Shown: one piece after another, positions 19,890 through 31,534 of the stretch
Numbering within the stretch: position 1 is the stretch's first letter
How the letters are laid out: the number at the start of each line of letters is the position of its first letter
NCBI RefSeq assembly: GCF_040047665.1
Contig: NZ_CP157355.1
Location: 682,001-746,000, forward strand
Direction of reading: 5' to 3'
Length of the DNA: 64,000 nt
From: Chitinibacter sp. FCG-7
GTDB taxonomy: Bacteria > Pseudomonadota > Gammaproteobacteria > Burkholderiales > Chitinibacteraceae
The notes under the pieces: generated by a model
Seen by the model: only the letters and a program-made list of their open reading frames with translations
Database searches by the model: none
Told to the model about the DNA's origin: nothing
Made by a program: the position numbers and the translations under genes

Positions 19890-21284
19890 TTAAAGCACCG
19901 GGGCGACATCACCGCTCTGTAAAGCCACCGCTTGCGACGCCGTGCTGGAGCGGATCGCAATTTGTTCCCTGCCAATCGGGAAATAGCTGATTTCTTCGGC
20001 CTTCATCCGTTTGGGCTCGTACAGATTGCGCCCGTCAAAAATCGTCGCCGAACGCAGCGATTTCTTAATGCTGGCAAAATCCGGGCTGCGAAATGCTTTC
20101 CACTCGGTCACAATCACCAGTGCATCGGCATTGTGTAATGCATCCATATACATAGGTGCAAAACCGACTCCCTCGAATCCGGCAAACAGTTGCTGGGCCT
20201 TGGTGTTGGCCACCGGATCATGCGCGCAGACTGTAGCGCCCCGCGTCAGCAAGCCCTGAATCAGCGTCAGGCTGGGCGCTTCGCGCAAATCGTCTGTATC
20301 GGGCTTGAAAGCCAAACCCCAGACGGCAAAATGCAGGCCACGCAAATCCGGGCCAAAATGCGCCAGAATTTTATTGAGCAGCACATGCTTTTGCTGATTG
20401 TTCACCTCATGCACGGCCTGCAGGATTTTGAGTGGCTCGCCGCATTGCTGCGCAGTTTGCTGCAGTGCCAGCACGTCTTTTGGAAAGCAGGAACCACCAT
20501 AACCCACGCCGGGATAAAGGAAATGATAGCCAATACGCGGATCAGAGCCGATGCCCTTGCGCACCAGCTCGATGTCCGCCCCCAGCACTTCAGAGAGATT
20601 GGCCAGCTCGTTCATAAAGGAAATCCGCGTCGCCAGCATGGCATTGGCCGCATATTTGGTTAGCTCGGCCGAACGCAAATCCATGCATAAAATACGATCA
20701 TGATTGCGCACCAGTGGCGCATAAATGGCCTGCATCAAATCTTTCGCCGTTTCGTCCTCGGTGCCGATCACAATCCGGTCCGGACGCATAAAGTCATCCA
20801 CCGCTGCGCCCTCTTTTAAAAACTCGGGGTTGGAGACCACGCTAAAACTGCTGCGCTGGCCACGCTGATCGAGCTGCGCCTGCACCGCGCGCCGCACCAG
20901 ATCGGCAGTGCCGACAGGAACGGTCGATTTGTTCACAATCACTTTGTATTCGTTCAGGTGGTGACCAATATTGGCCGCTGCCGCCAGCACATATTGCAAA
21001 TCGGCCGATCCGTCTTCGCCGGGCGGCGTACCAACGGCAATAAACTGGATCGTGCCATGCGCCACCGATTGCGCCACATCGCTGGTAAAGCGCAAGCGAT
21101 TGGCCTGCACATTGCGCCGGATCAGCTCGTCCAACCCCGGCTCATAGATGTGCACAATGCCTTCTTGCAGCTGCTGAGTTTTCTGAATATCCAGATCCAG
21201 ACACAGCACATCATTGCCATATTCCGCCAGACAGGCACCTGTGACCAAACCGACATAACCCGAACCAATCACCGTAATCCGCAT
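19890..21284 (-). CDS. ugd: UDP-glucose 6-dehydrogenase
   Basis: 464 residues from [20 protein letters not shown]; an upstream extension to 21368 is open but lacks family similarity. It oxidises UDP-glucose to UDP-glucuronate with two NAD+, feeding capsule, exopolysaccharide or lipid A sugars. The Rossmann motif GSGYVG is at the start, the catalytic cysteine is in [16 protein letters not shown], and the C-terminal domain has [19 protein letters not shown]. It stands alone, transcribed away from the OmpA-like lipoprotein. Confidence 0.95.
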   Translation of the reverse strand: MRITVIGSGYVGLVTGACLAEYGNDVLCLDLDIQKTQQLQEGIVHIYEPGLDELIRRNVQANRLRFTSDVAQSVAHGTIQFIAVGTPPGEDGSADLQYVLAAAANIGHHLNEYKVIVNKSTVPVGTADLVRRAVQAQLDQRGQRSSFSVVSNPEFLKEGAAVDDFMRPDRIVIGTEDETAKDLMQAIYAPLVRNHDRILCMDLRSAELTKYAANAMLATRISFMNELANLSEVLGADIELVRKGIGSDPRIGYHFLYPGVGYGGSCFPKDVLALQQTAQQCGEPLKILQAVHEVNNQQKHVLLNKILAHFGPDLRGLHFAVWGLAFKPDTDDLREAPSLTLIQGLLTRGATVCAHDPVANTKAQQLFAGFEGVGFAPMYMDALHNADALVIVTEWKAFRSPDFASIKKSLRSATIFDGRNLYEPKRMKAEEISYFPIGREQIAIRSSTASQAVALQSGDVAPVL

Positions 21285-21586
21285 TTGAGCTACTCCACTG
21301 TAGGCTGATGCGTTTTTACCGGACTTGAATGACGGTTCTGCGACAAAATCGGGAAATCTCGATGACAAGCGCCCAGAGTCAGGCAGCGGTTGGCCTTCAC
21401 GCCTACCCTTTCATCCAATTGACAACATAGGCATGACAAGTGAAGCTAGATTAAATTTGCTGGAAGGCAATCAACAGATGTGAGTTCATTCACTGGCAGA
21501 GCGGCAATTTGATACAGATTATGTCATCGCAATATGTTTAGATTCGTCTACCCACTTGGATTGGATTTTTAATAAGGATGCATACA
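21285..21586. other. Divergent intergenic region between ugd and the OmpA-like lipoprotein (302 bp)
   Basis: I see no gene here. A plausible sigma-70 promoter for the lipoprotein lies near the right end (TTGATA at 21509-21514, 18-base spacer, TATGTT at 21533-21538). Nothing comparable is clear for ugd. Confidence 0.4.
21509..21538 (+). promoter_or_regulatory. Candidate sigma-70 promoter of the OmpA-like lipoprotein gene
   Basis: The -35 box TTGATA (5 of 6 to consensus) and the -10 box TATGTT (4 of 6) are 18 bases apart, about 50 nt before the start codon. Confidence 0.35.
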
Positions 21587-22243
21587 ATGAAAAAACTCAT
21601 GATGCCAGGACTACTGGCCATTAGCCTGAGCATGGCTGGTTGCGCGAATATGACACCTGAGCAGCAAGGTGCCACCATTGGTGCTGTCGGCGGAGCGATT
21701 GCCGGTGCGGTCATCAGCTCGGCCACAGGCGGCAAACACGTGGCGCGTGATGCGGCCATTGGTGCAGCGATTGGCGGCATTGGCGGCTACGCTTGGTCGG
21801 CGCATATGGAAAAGCAGCGCAAGGAAATGGAAGCGGCCACGCAGGGCACCGGCATTGAAGTGAGCAAAACGGCCAATAACGAACTCAAGATTGACGTTCC
21901 AAGCGATTTTTCCTTCGATACCGGCAAATACGCCATCAAACCAAATATGCGCCCGGTACTCGATAAACTGGGCCAGACGCTGAATCAAAATCAGGTGACG
22001 CGCGTCCGCATTATTGGCCACACCGATAGCACAGGCACGGACGCCATCAACAATCCGCTTTCGGTGAATCGCGCAGGTGCAGTGCAAGCGTATCTGGTCA
22101 ACCGTGGTGTGGCAGGCAACCGGATGAGCATTGATGGCCGCGGCTCGTACGAGCCCGTAGCGGACAATAACAGCGCAGCGGGCCGCGCACAAAATCGCCG
22201 CGTCGAGATTTTTGTTGCCGAACCGGCACCCGCCAGCAAGTAA
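21587..22243 (+). CDS. OmpA-family peptidoglycan-associated lipoprotein
   Basis: 218 residues. I chose the ATG at 21587 because AAGGA lies 8 nt before it; the ATG at 21578 overlaps that box. A lipoprotein signal ends SMAGC, so the mature protein is lipid-anchored. A glycine-zipper stretch (GAVGGAIAGAVISSATGG and AAIGAAIGGIGGYAW) follows, then an OmpA C-terminal domain that binds peptidoglycan (IIGHTDSTGTDAINNPLS ... RRVEIFV). This YiaD-like architecture anchors outer membrane to cell wall. A terminator follows. Confidence 0.92.
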   Translation: MKKLMMPGLLAISLSMAGCANMTPEQQGATIGAVGGAIAGAVISSATGGKHVARDAAIGAAIGGIGGYAWSAHMEKQRKEMEAATQGTGIEVSKTANNELKIDVPSDFSFDTGKYAIKPNMRPVLDKLGQTLNQNQVTRVRIIGHTDSTGTDAINNPLSVNRAGAVQAYLVNRGVAGNRMSIDGRGSYEPVADNNSAAGRAQNRRVEIFVAEPAPASK

Positions 22244-22276
22244 GCCCTTTCGCTCGGCTGAGCACGCTTAATTTCC

Positions 22277-22308
22277 AAAAACAGTCTGCCAAGGCAGGCT
22301 GTTTTTTT
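22277..22308 (+). terminator. Terminator after the OmpA-like lipoprotein
   Basis: ACAGtCTGCC pairs with GGCAGgCTGT around a 2-base AA turn with one mismatch (the apical pairs probably open to a larger loop), followed by seven Ts. Confidence 0.85.
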
Positions 22309-22371
22309 ATTCACGAAATATTCATTTTAAAATCATTTACTTAAGCAAAATCAAACTCCAACCACCCTGTG

Positions 22372-22400
22372 CTTGAATTTCAAATGCCTTGCATCCATGT
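22372..22400 (+). promoter_or_regulatory. Sigma-32-type heat-shock promoter of clpB
   Basis: CTTGAAT at 22372-22378, a 14-base spacer, then ATCCATGT (6 of 8 to CCCCATnT) at 22393-22400. It is about 33 nt before the clpB start codon. The match to the sigma-32 consensus and the identity of the gene support each other. Confidence 0.65.
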
Positions 22401-22432
22401 ATGGGTTAATCACACTTTCATGGAGGCGCAAA

Positions 22433-25015
<2,583 letters not shown>

Positions 25016-25030
25016 GTTGGGCAATCATTC

Positions 25031-25058
25031 AAAAAGCCCGCATAAAGCGGGCTTTTTT
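25031..25058. terminator. Bidirectional terminator between clpB and the DUF4124 gene
   Basis: AAAAAGCCCGC pairs perfectly with GCGGGCTTTTT around a 5-base loop. A and T runs on both sides let it serve both convergent genes. Confidence 0.92.
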
Positions 25059-25072
25059 ATTTCGTTTGAAGT

Positions 25073-25423
25073 TTAATCAGGCAGTCGGCGCACCGGGCGG
25101 TTACTGATTTTGTCCGATGGCCCACGCGTGGTGTCACTTTGGCTTGATGGACTGCTGACCGAGCCCCCACCCGCCGGGGTCGCCGCCTCGCCCATGCTGC
25201 TCACTTTGCCGCCCTTGCTATTGTCCTGATAAGCCGGAACAAACGGTCTTTCCGGTATCACCACGGTACTGATAGTACCCTGATCATCCATTGGCACTTC
25301 GAGCCCCGTGCAGGGCCGATCCGCATAAACCACGCGCCCTTTTTCATCCAGACATTTAAATGGCTCAGCCCAAGCCAGCCCCGGCAACAGCAGCACAATC
25401 AACAGCCCGAAAATATATTTCAT
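25073..25423 (-). CDS. Secreted DUF4124-domain protein
   Basis: 116 residues from the second of two adjacent ATGs (25423), which lies 6 nt from GGAGG. A signal peptide ends AWAEPF, so the mature protein is periplasmic or envelope-bound. The DUF4124 core is FKCLDEKGRVVYADRPCTG, with its two conserved cysteines. A Pro/Gly/Ser-rich tail follows and ends with arginines. The function of DUF4124 proteins is unknown. It converges on clpB. Confidence 0.8.
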   Translation of the reverse strand: MKYIFGLLIVLLLPGLAWAEPFKCLDEKGRVVYADRPCTGLEVPMDDQGTISTVVIPERPFVPAYQDNSKGGKVSSMGEAATPAGGGSVSSPSSQSDTTRGPSDKISNRPVRRLPD

Positions 25424-25667
25424 CATGCACCTCCATTCATCCATGTTCCAGCGTGGCTGCGATCTGGCTGATATGCGAGTGGATTGGCCGATCCGTATAG
25501 CCAAACGGTCAATGCATGGCAGACTTGATAATATGAGCCCATTGCAAGCACAGGTATATCGCCAGAAGGCAATTTTTAATTGACTTCTAGCAATATACCC
25601 TTAACTATCTGATAAAAGCAAAATCCATTACCATTGCCATCCCCCACCGTGAGCGCAAACAGACTTT

Positions 25668-27017
25668 ATGCATACTCTGGAGCAATTGCAGCAAGGACAG
25701 CTTAAGGGCCTGAGCCGCCTCGATCTCAGCTGCAATCTGCGCGAATTTCCGCGCGAAATTTTTGCGCTGGCCGATACGCTGGAAATCCTTAATCTTTCCG
25801 GTAATCAGCTCGCCAGTCTGCCCGACGATTTGCCGCGTTTGCACAAGCTGAAAATCATTTTTTGCTCGAATAATTGCTTTACCGAGCTACCCGCCGTGCT
25901 GGGGCAATGCGCCAATCTGGAAATGATCGGTTTTCGCGCCAACCAGATTGCCCACGTCCCCGCCGCCGCACTGCCGCCCAAGCTACGCTGGCTCACGCTC
26001 ACCGAAAATCAGATTACGCAATTGCCTGATGAGATCGGCCGCTGCACGCGGCTGCAAAAGCTGATGCTGGCGGGCAACCACCTCCATACCCTGCCCGCCA
26101 CGCTGGCGCTGTGCCACAATCTGGAGCTGGTACGCATCGCGGCGAACCAATTTGACGAGCTCCCCGAGTGCCTGTTCAAACTGCCCAAGCTGGCGTGGCT
26201 CGCGTTCGCAGGCAATCCGTGCACCGATCGGCTTGCGCCCGCGATGCAGGCGCGCGATAGCGTACCGGAAGTGAAATGGTCTGAATTGCACCTAGGCCAA
26301 CAATTGGGCGAAGGCGCATCGGGACAGATTTTTGCCGCAACATGGCAACCCGCGGATGCAGCCGAACCACCTGCAGTGGCGGTAAAGCGCTTTAAATCGG
26401 CGGTGACCAGCGATGGCGTACCACGCTGCGAAATGGACGCCTGCATCGCAGCGGGAGCGCATCCCAATCTCATCCCGGTGCTCGGTCAGATCAACGATGC
26501 AGACAAGCCCGCATTGGTACTGGGCTTGATTGATCAGAACTATCAAATACTCGCCGATCCACCCAGCCTGCAAAGCTGCACCCGAGATATTTTCGCACCT
26601 GATGCGCAATTTACCATGCCGGTGATTTTAAACATCCTCAGGGGTATTGCCTCAGCAATCATGCAGATCAATAGCTGCGGCCTTATACATGGTGATGTAT
26701 ATGCGCATAATATTCTGGTGCATGCCGATGGCAGCTGCCTCCTTGGCGATTTTGGCGCAGCGTCAATCATGCCTGAAGCACACAAAGCACAACTGAGCGC
26801 CATCGAAATGCGTGCGTTTGCCTGCCTGATTGAAGATCTGATTAGCCGCTGCAAACCCGTCGAGCCAGATGGCTTGCAATCACTTGCCGAGCTGCAAGGT
26901 TTACAACTGAAATGTGCGAATAAAAACCCAAGCCAGCGGCCAAGCATGGCGTGGGTGGCTACACACTTAACAGAGATCGCTGCCCGCATAAGCAAATCAC
27001 GAGTTGACGCAGGCTAA
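25668..27017 (+). CDS. Leucine-rich-repeat protein kinase-like protein
   Basis: 449 residues in two parts. Residues ~15-200 hold seven or eight LRR units (LEILNLSGNQLASLPDDLPR, LRWLTLTENQITQLPDEIGR). Residues ~205-440 are a eukaryotic-type kinase fold with glycine loop LGEGASGQIF, VAVKRF lysine, catalytic loop HGDVYAHN near 341 and DFG near 361. The loop has Asp and Asn, but the usual HRD is HGD and the catalytic-loop lysine is replaced by Tyr. Activity is therefore plausible but not certain. No signal peptide, so it is cytoplasmic. A small unknown gene follows after 14 nt. Confidence 0.85.
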   Translation: MHTLEQLQQGQLKGLSRLDLSCNLREFPREIFALADTLEILNLSGNQLASLPDDLPRLHKLKIIFCSNNCFTELPAVLGQCANLEMIGFRANQIAHVPAAALPPKLRWLTLTENQITQLPDEIGRCTRLQKLMLAGNHLHTLPATLALCHNLELVRIAANQFDELPECLFKLPKLAWLAFAGNPCTDRLAPAMQARDSVPEVKWSELHLGQQLGEGASGQIFAATWQPADAAEPPAVAVKRFKSAVTSDGVPRCEMDACIAAGAHPNLIPVLGQINDADKPALVLGLIDQNYQILADPPSLQSCTRDIFAPDAQFTMPVILNILRGIASAIMQINSCGLIHGDVYAHNILVHADGSCLLGDFGAASIMPEAHKAQLSAIEMRAFACLIEDLISRCKPVEPDGLQSLAELQGLQLKCANKNPSQRPSMAWVATHLTEIAARISKSRVDAG

Positions 27018-27031
27018 TTTAGGCCAATGAA

Positions 27032-27379
27032 ATGAAAAACTTGCTTCCATTTAAACCGATAAAACAAAACTATTTTAAAGTGGGCGAGCTTTGGCGAGGG
27101 GCAGATGGAAATCTAAATTACACAATCGGAGCAATCAACACACCCGCGAAGTATTTTTCAGCCAGAGACAAAGTTGCAAAACATTTTCATTTGATGCCAA
27201 TTGGATTTACCTGCTCACCGCTAGATGCTCTGACAAGACCCTATTTTTGCTGGCGCAATTTTGCAGTCATCCGTTTGGAATGGGATATTTGGTGTGGCTT
27301 CTTTGTTAGCGCCGCTAACCCGCGAAGTGAATGGCTACTTATGAAGATTGCGACTTTTTGCGAGAGTGAGTTTAAGTAA
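27032..27379 (+). CDS. Hypothetical protein downstream of the LRR kinase
   Basis: 115 residues, rich in aromatic residues (WRGADGNLNYTIG, RNFAVIRLEWDIWCGFF) and without a recognisable domain or signal peptide. It begins 14 nt after the kinase stop, so co-transcription is likely. The stretch looks distinctly more AT-rich than the kinase gene. A function with the kinase, for example as partner or substrate, is a guess from position only. A strong terminator follows. Confidence 0.6.
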   Translation: MKNLLPFKPIKQNYFKVGELWRGADGNLNYTIGAINTPAKYFSARDKVAKHFHLMPIGFTCSPLDALTRPYFCWRNFAVIRLEWDIWCGFFVSAANPRSEWLLMKIATFCESEFK

Positions 27380-27413
27380 ATAAACACCGCAACTTGAGTC
27401 AAATCAAAGCAAT

Positions 27414-27442
27414 AAAAAACCGGCCACCAGGCCGGTTTTTTT
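27414..27442. terminator. Bidirectional terminator between the hypothetical gene and htpG
   Basis: ACCGGCC pairs with GGCCGGT around ACCA, flanked by six As and seven Ts. Confidence 0.92.
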
Positions 27443-27491
27443 GGGTATTTCCCTACAAGCCATACAATATATAGCTTACAACAATATACCC

Positions 27492-29393
27492 TTAGTCCTG
27501 CATCGCCAGCATCAAACCATTCAGGCGTTTGACGAATGCTGATGGGTCTTCCAGTTGGCCGCCTTCGGCGAGCAGCGCTTGATCGAACAGCAGTTGCGTC
27601 CAGTCGCCAAATTTGTCGCTCGCTGATTCGGCTTTCAGTTTGCCTACCAGCGGGTGCGTTGGGTTGATTTCCAAGATTGGCTTGCTACCTTTCACGTCCT
27701 GCCCTGCCGATTTGAGCAGACGCTCCAGATTTGCGCTCATGTCTTGGTTTTCAACGACCAAGCAAGCCGGGCTGTCGGTCAGGCGGTGCGTGACGCGGAT
27801 GTCTTTGACTGATTCGCCGAGCACCGATTTCATTTGTTCGAGCACGTCTTTGAGCTCGGTCGCTGCGGCTTCCTGCTGTTGTTTTTCAGCTTCGTCGGTA
27901 AATTGCTCCAAATCGAGTTCGCCTTTGGCGACCGATTGCAGTTTTTTACCTTCAAATTCGGTCAAGCCAGAGAACGCCCACTCATCAACGCGGTCTGACA
28001 ACAGCAAGACTTCGATGCCTTTTTTGCGGAAAACTTCGAGGTGTGGGCTGTTTTTTGCTGCGGCGTAGCTGTCTGCCGTAATGAAATAGATCTGCTCTTG
28101 GCCTTCTTTCATGCGGCCGATGTAATCGGCGAGCGAGACGATTTGTTCGCTGCTGTCGTTCGCAGTTGACGCAAAGCGGCACAGACCGGCAATGCGTTCT
28201 TTATTGGCGAAGTCTTCGCCGACGCCTTCTTTGAGCACTTTGCCAAATTCAGTCCAGAATTTAGCGTATTTGGCTTTTTCGGCTTCGTCATCCGAGTTCG
28301 CCAAGCCTTCGAGCATGCCGAGCACTTTTTTCACGCAACCCGATTTAATCTGCTCGATGTCTTTGCTGTGTTGCAAGATTTCGCGCGACACGTTCAGCGG
28401 CAGGTCGGATGAATCGATCACGCCACGGATAAAACGCAAGTATTGCGGCAGCAATTTTTCGCTGTCTTCCATGATGAAGACGCGGCGCACATACAGTTTC
28501 ACGCCATGGCGACGCTCGCGGTCGTACAGATCGAACGGCGCGCGTTGCGGTACATACAGCAGCTCGGTGTATTCCTGGCGGCCTTCGACTTTGGCGTGGC
28601 TCCACGCCAGCGGATCGTCGTAATCATGCGCTACGTGTTTGTAGAATTCGGTGTATTGCTCATCAGAAATTTCAGACTTGCTGCGCGTCCACAAGGCGTT
28701 CGCCTGATTAACCGTCTCTTCCCCCTCGGCGGGTTTGATCGAGCCGTCTTCGTTATAGCCGGCTTGCGCTGGCATCAGAATCGGCAGCGTGATGTGGTCG
28801 GAATATTTGCGGATGATGCTGCGCAGTTTCCAATCGTTCAGGAATTCCTCTTCACCTTCTTTCAGGTGCAAGACGATTTCAGTACCGCGGCTCTCTTTGG
28901 CCACGTCTTCCAGCGTGAATTCGCCATCGCCCGCTGAAACCCACTGCGTCGCGCCTTCTTCACCGGCACGGCGAGTCGTCAGCGTCACTTTGTCAGCGAT
29001 GATAAAGGCCGAGTAGAAACCCACGCCGAATTGGCCGATCAGATGCGCGTCTTTTTGCGCGTCGCCTGAGAGCTGGCTAAAGAATTCTTTGGTGCCCGAG
29101 CGCGCAATCGTACCGATATTTTTGATCACTTCTTCGCGGCTCATGCCGATGCCGTTATCGGCGATCGTGATCGTTTTGGCGTCTTGATCAAAAGACACGT
29201 GGATTTTGAGCTCGGAATCGTTGCCGTACAGGCTGTCGTTGTTGATGGCTTCAAAACGCAGTTTGTCGCAGGCGTCGGATGCATTCGAGACCAGCTCGCG
29301 CAGGAAAATTTCCTTGTTCGAATACAAAGAGTGAATCATCAATTGCAATAATTGTTTAACTTCGGCCTGAAAGCCTAGGGTTTCTTTACTCAT
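27492..29393 (-). CDS. htpG: HtpG, Hsp90 chaperone
   Basis: 633 residues, typical bacterial Hsp90 length. The N-terminal ATPase has the GHKL motifs ([34 protein letters not shown]). The middle and C-terminal dimerisation domains are complete. HtpG is an ATP-dependent chaperone that works with DnaK. A near-consensus sigma-32 promoter lies 40-70 nt upstream, which agrees with heat-shock control. Confidence 0.98.
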   Translation of the reverse strand: MSKETLGFQAEVKQLLQLMIHSLYSNKEIFLRELVSNASDACDKLRFEAINNDSLYGNDSELKIHVSFDQDAKTITIADNGIGMSREEVIKNIGTIARSGTKEFFSQLSGDAQKDAHLIGQFGVGFYSAFIIADKVTLTTRRAGEEGATQWVSAGDGEFTLEDVAKESRGTEIVLHLKEGEEEFLNDWKLRSIIRKYSDHITLPILMPAQAGYNEDGSIKPAEGEETVNQANALWTRSKSEISDEQYTEFYKHVAHDYDDPLAWSHAKVEGRQEYTELLYVPQRAPFDLYDRERRHGVKLYVRRVFIMEDSEKLLPQYLRFIRGVIDSSDLPLNVSREILQHSKDIEQIKSGCVKKVLGMLEGLANSDDEAEKAKYAKFWTEFGKVLKEGVGEDFANKERIAGLCRFASTANDSSEQIVSLADYIGRMKEGQEQIYFITADSYAAAKNSPHLEVFRKKGIEVLLLSDRVDEWAFSGLTEFEGKKLQSVAKGELDLEQFTDEAEKQQQEAAATELKDVLEQMKSVLGESVKDIRVTHRLTDSPACLVVENQDMSANLERLLKSAGQDVKGSKPILEINPTHPLVGKLKAESASDKFGDWTQLLFDQALLAEGGQLEDPSAFVKRLNGLMLAMQD

Positions 29394-29435
29394 GGTTTTA
29401 TTTCCCTAATAAGTGGGTTACAGACAATGGTGGAT

Positions 29436-29463
29436 AAATGGGGCTAGTCGGCAGCTCTTCAAG
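29436..29463 (-). promoter_or_regulatory. Sigma-32-type heat-shock promoter of htpG
   Basis: On the minus strand CTTGAA (29458-29463) is followed after 14 bases by CCCCATTT (29436-29443), a full match to the -10 consensus. It ends 43 nt before the start codon. Confidence 0.8.
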
Positions 29464-29617
29464 ACCCTGTATGCAGCAGGGAGATTGATTTGGGCCGATT
29501 GAGGGTAGGTAAATGATTTAAATCGTTGTTTTGTCGCGCACTGGCGGTTTACTGACAAGAGTTGTGAGCAAAAGCTTGATATAGTGTCGTCAATCGGGGA
29601 AAACGGCAGAGGTCGGT

Positions 29618-30418
29618 ATGTTGCGACGTGTGGTGTTCAATCAGAAAGGCGGCGTGGGTAAATCGACCATCACCGTCAACCTAGCGGCAGTGGCCGCAGC
29701 GCAAGGCAAGCGGGTATTGGTGGTAGACTTAGATCCACAGGGCAATAGCAGCCATTACCTCCTGGGGGCATCCGCTGGCGAGGCCACACCGACGCTGGCC
29801 GATTTTTTCGAGCAGGTGCTCAATTTCTCGCTGTATGCCAAAGGGCCAGCCGAGTTTATCCACGCTACGCCGTTTCCCAATCTGTATCTGATGCCCTCGC
29901 ATCCGGGCATTGCCGAGCAACAGGTCAAGCTGGAATCGCGCTACAAAATCTACAAATTGCGCGAAACGCTGGCCGAGCTGACTGGCCAATTTGACGAGGT
30001 GTATATTGATACACCACCAGCGCTGAATTTCTTTACGCTGTCGGCCTTGATCGCCGCTACCGGCTGCCTGATTCCGTTTGATTGCGATACCTTTTCACGC
30101 GACGCGCTACTGGGGCTGATCGCCCGGGTGGAGGAAATCCGGCAGGATCACAATGATCAATTGCAGATTGAAGGCATTGTGGTCAATCAGTACCAACCGC
30201 GAGCCAGCTTGCCGCAGCGCCTGGTGCAGGAGCTAGAAGCACAGCATTTGCCGGTGCTCAAAACCCGGCTTTCCAGTTCGGTTAAAGTGCGCGAATCGCA
30301 CGACAAGGCCGCGCCGCTGATTGCGCTGGATGCCAAGCACAAACTGGCACAGGAATTTGCCGCCCTCTACGGCGAATTGTCAGCTGCGGCGCAAGGCGAG
30401 TATATTAACGAATCATGA
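29618..30418 (+). CDS. ParA/MinD-family ATPase
   Basis: 266 residues. The deviant Walker A is FNQKGGVGKSTITVNLA, the A' motif is VLVVDLDPQGN, and Walker B lies in VYIDTPPAL. These ATPases position plasmids, chromosomes or protein clusters. No parB or parS-like neighbour is present. A receiver-HATPase gene begins 19 nt downstream instead, so a role in cargo positioning or signalling with that protein is more likely than chromosome segregation. An AGAGG box precedes the ATG. Confidence 0.88.
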   Translation: MLRRVVFNQKGGVGKSTITVNLAAVAAAQGKRVLVVDLDPQGNSSHYLLGASAGEATPTLADFFEQVLNFSLYAKGPAEFIHATPFPNLYLMPSHPGIAEQQVKLESRYKIYKLRETLAELTGQFDEVYIDTPPALNFFTLSALIAATGCLIPFDCDTFSRDALLGLIARVEEIRQDHNDQLQIEGIVVNQYQPRASLPQRLVQELEAQHLPVLKTRLSSSVKVRESHDKAAPLIALDAKHKLAQEFAALYGELSAAAQGEYINES

Positions 30419-30437
30419 TATTGAGTGGACTAGCGAG

Positions 30438-31340
30438 ATGACACCATTGAGCAAACCGGGCCGCGTTCTGATTGTTGACGATGAACCGTTTAATCTGGAA
30501 ATCCTGTCCGAACACCTGAACGATGCCGGCTACGAGACCGCCACCGCGATGGACGGCGAAGAAGCGTGGGAAGTGTTGCAGGCCGACCGTATCGGCTTTG
30601 ACACCATTCTGCTCGACCGCATGATGCCACGGATGGACGGCATGCAGGTGCTGGCCAAACTCAAGCAGCACCCGGAATTCCAGCATATTCCGGTGATTAT
30701 GCAAACGGCAGTGGGCGCCGCCGAAAACGTGCAGGAAGGCCTGGCCGCTGGCGCGTATTACTATCTGATCAAGCCTTTTCAGCGCGAAATGCTGCTGGCA
30801 ATTGTGGCCGCCGCCGTTGGTTTTCATACCGAACGCAGCCAGCTGGAACGCGAGATTTCGGAGCACGCCGACTCGTACAAGCTGCTGGTCAATGGGCATT
30901 TCCGCTTTCGCACGCTCGATGAAGCACGCCAGCTCACGCTACTGCTCTCGCGCGCCTGCCCCGACCCACAACGCGTTGCATTGGGGCTGTCCGAGCTATT
31001 GGTCAACGCCGTCGAACACGGCAATCTGGCGATCAGCTACAGCGAAAAAACCCGCCTGCTGCAAACCAACCGCTGGCAGGACGAAGTGGAAGCGCGTCTG
31101 CTTGATCCGAAATACAAGGATAGAGTTGTGAATGTCAGCTTCATTAGCAGTGCCGAAGAAGTGCAAATCCGCATCCAGGACGAAGGCGCTGGTTTTGAAT
31201 GGCAGCCCTTTCTGGAATTCTCCCCCGAGCGCGCGTTCGATCCGCATGGCCGCGGCATCTCGATGGCACGGATGATGTCGTTTGATAGCGTGGAATATCA
31301 GGGCAAGGGTAACGATGTGCTGGTGCGGGTGAGGAAGTGA
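30438..31340 (+). CDS. Response regulator with a C-terminal anti-sigma-kinase-like HATPase domain
   Basis: 300 residues from MTPLSKPGRVLIVDDEPFNL; the frame is open upstream into the parA-like gene but that part is not used. The receiver has Asp60 (ILLDRMMPRMDG) and the KPF lysine. The C-terminal half is a HATPase_c_2 (RsbW-type) fold with N-box LSELLVNAVEHGNLAI and the G-box segments IQDEGAGF and GRGISMARM. There is no histidine-phosphotransfer helix, so it is not a classical hybrid kinase; a serine kinase or partner-switch role is possible. It pairs with the upstream ParA-like ATPase. The stop codon lies inside a heptamer tandem repeat. Confidence 0.85.
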   Translation: MTPLSKPGRVLIVDDEPFNLEILSEHLNDAGYETATAMDGEEAWEVLQADRIGFDTILLDRMMPRMDGMQVLAKLKQHPEFQHIPVIMQTAVGAAENVQEGLAAGAYYYLIKPFQREMLLAIVAAAVGFHTERSQLEREISEHADSYKLLVNGHFRFRTLDEARQLTLLLSRACPDPQRVALGLSELLVNAVEHGNLAISYSEKTRLLQTNRWQDEVEARLLDPKYKDRVVNVSFISSAEEVQIRIQDEGAGFEWQPFLEFSPERAFDPHGRGISMARMMSFDSVEYQGKGNDVLVRVRK

Positions 31341-31342
31341 GG

Positions 31343-31377
31343 TGTGAGGTGTGAGGTGTGAGGTGTGAGGTGTGAGG
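31343..31377. repeat. Heptanucleotide tandem repeat, TGTGAGG x5
   Basis: Five perfect TGTGAGG units with a 6/7 copy before and a partial copy after. The TGA stop of the upstream gene falls in the first imperfect unit. Confidence 0.95.
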
Positions 31378-31464
31378 TGAACATTATGCCGCGATATCAA
31401 CGCCTTGCATGTCAAAGCACCAGCTCAGAATTTAAACGCCTCCGCACAAAAAATAAGCAGAAAT

Positions 31465-31498
31465 AAAAAAACCGCCAGTTTGATCACTGGCGGTTTTT
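31465..31498. terminator. Bidirectional terminator between the receiver-HATPase gene and thrC
   Basis: AAACCGCCAGT pairs with ACTGGCGGTTT around a short loop, with As before and Ts after. Confidence 0.9.
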
Positions 31499-31534
31499 AT
31501 TAGGTATTGCCTTGTAGGCCAATCGGTGATTGGC

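Noticed and set aside
20432..20663. Open frames opposite ugd and other long genes
   Set aside because: These lie antisense to well-supported genes, have no ribosome sites and follow from codon bias of the real frame.
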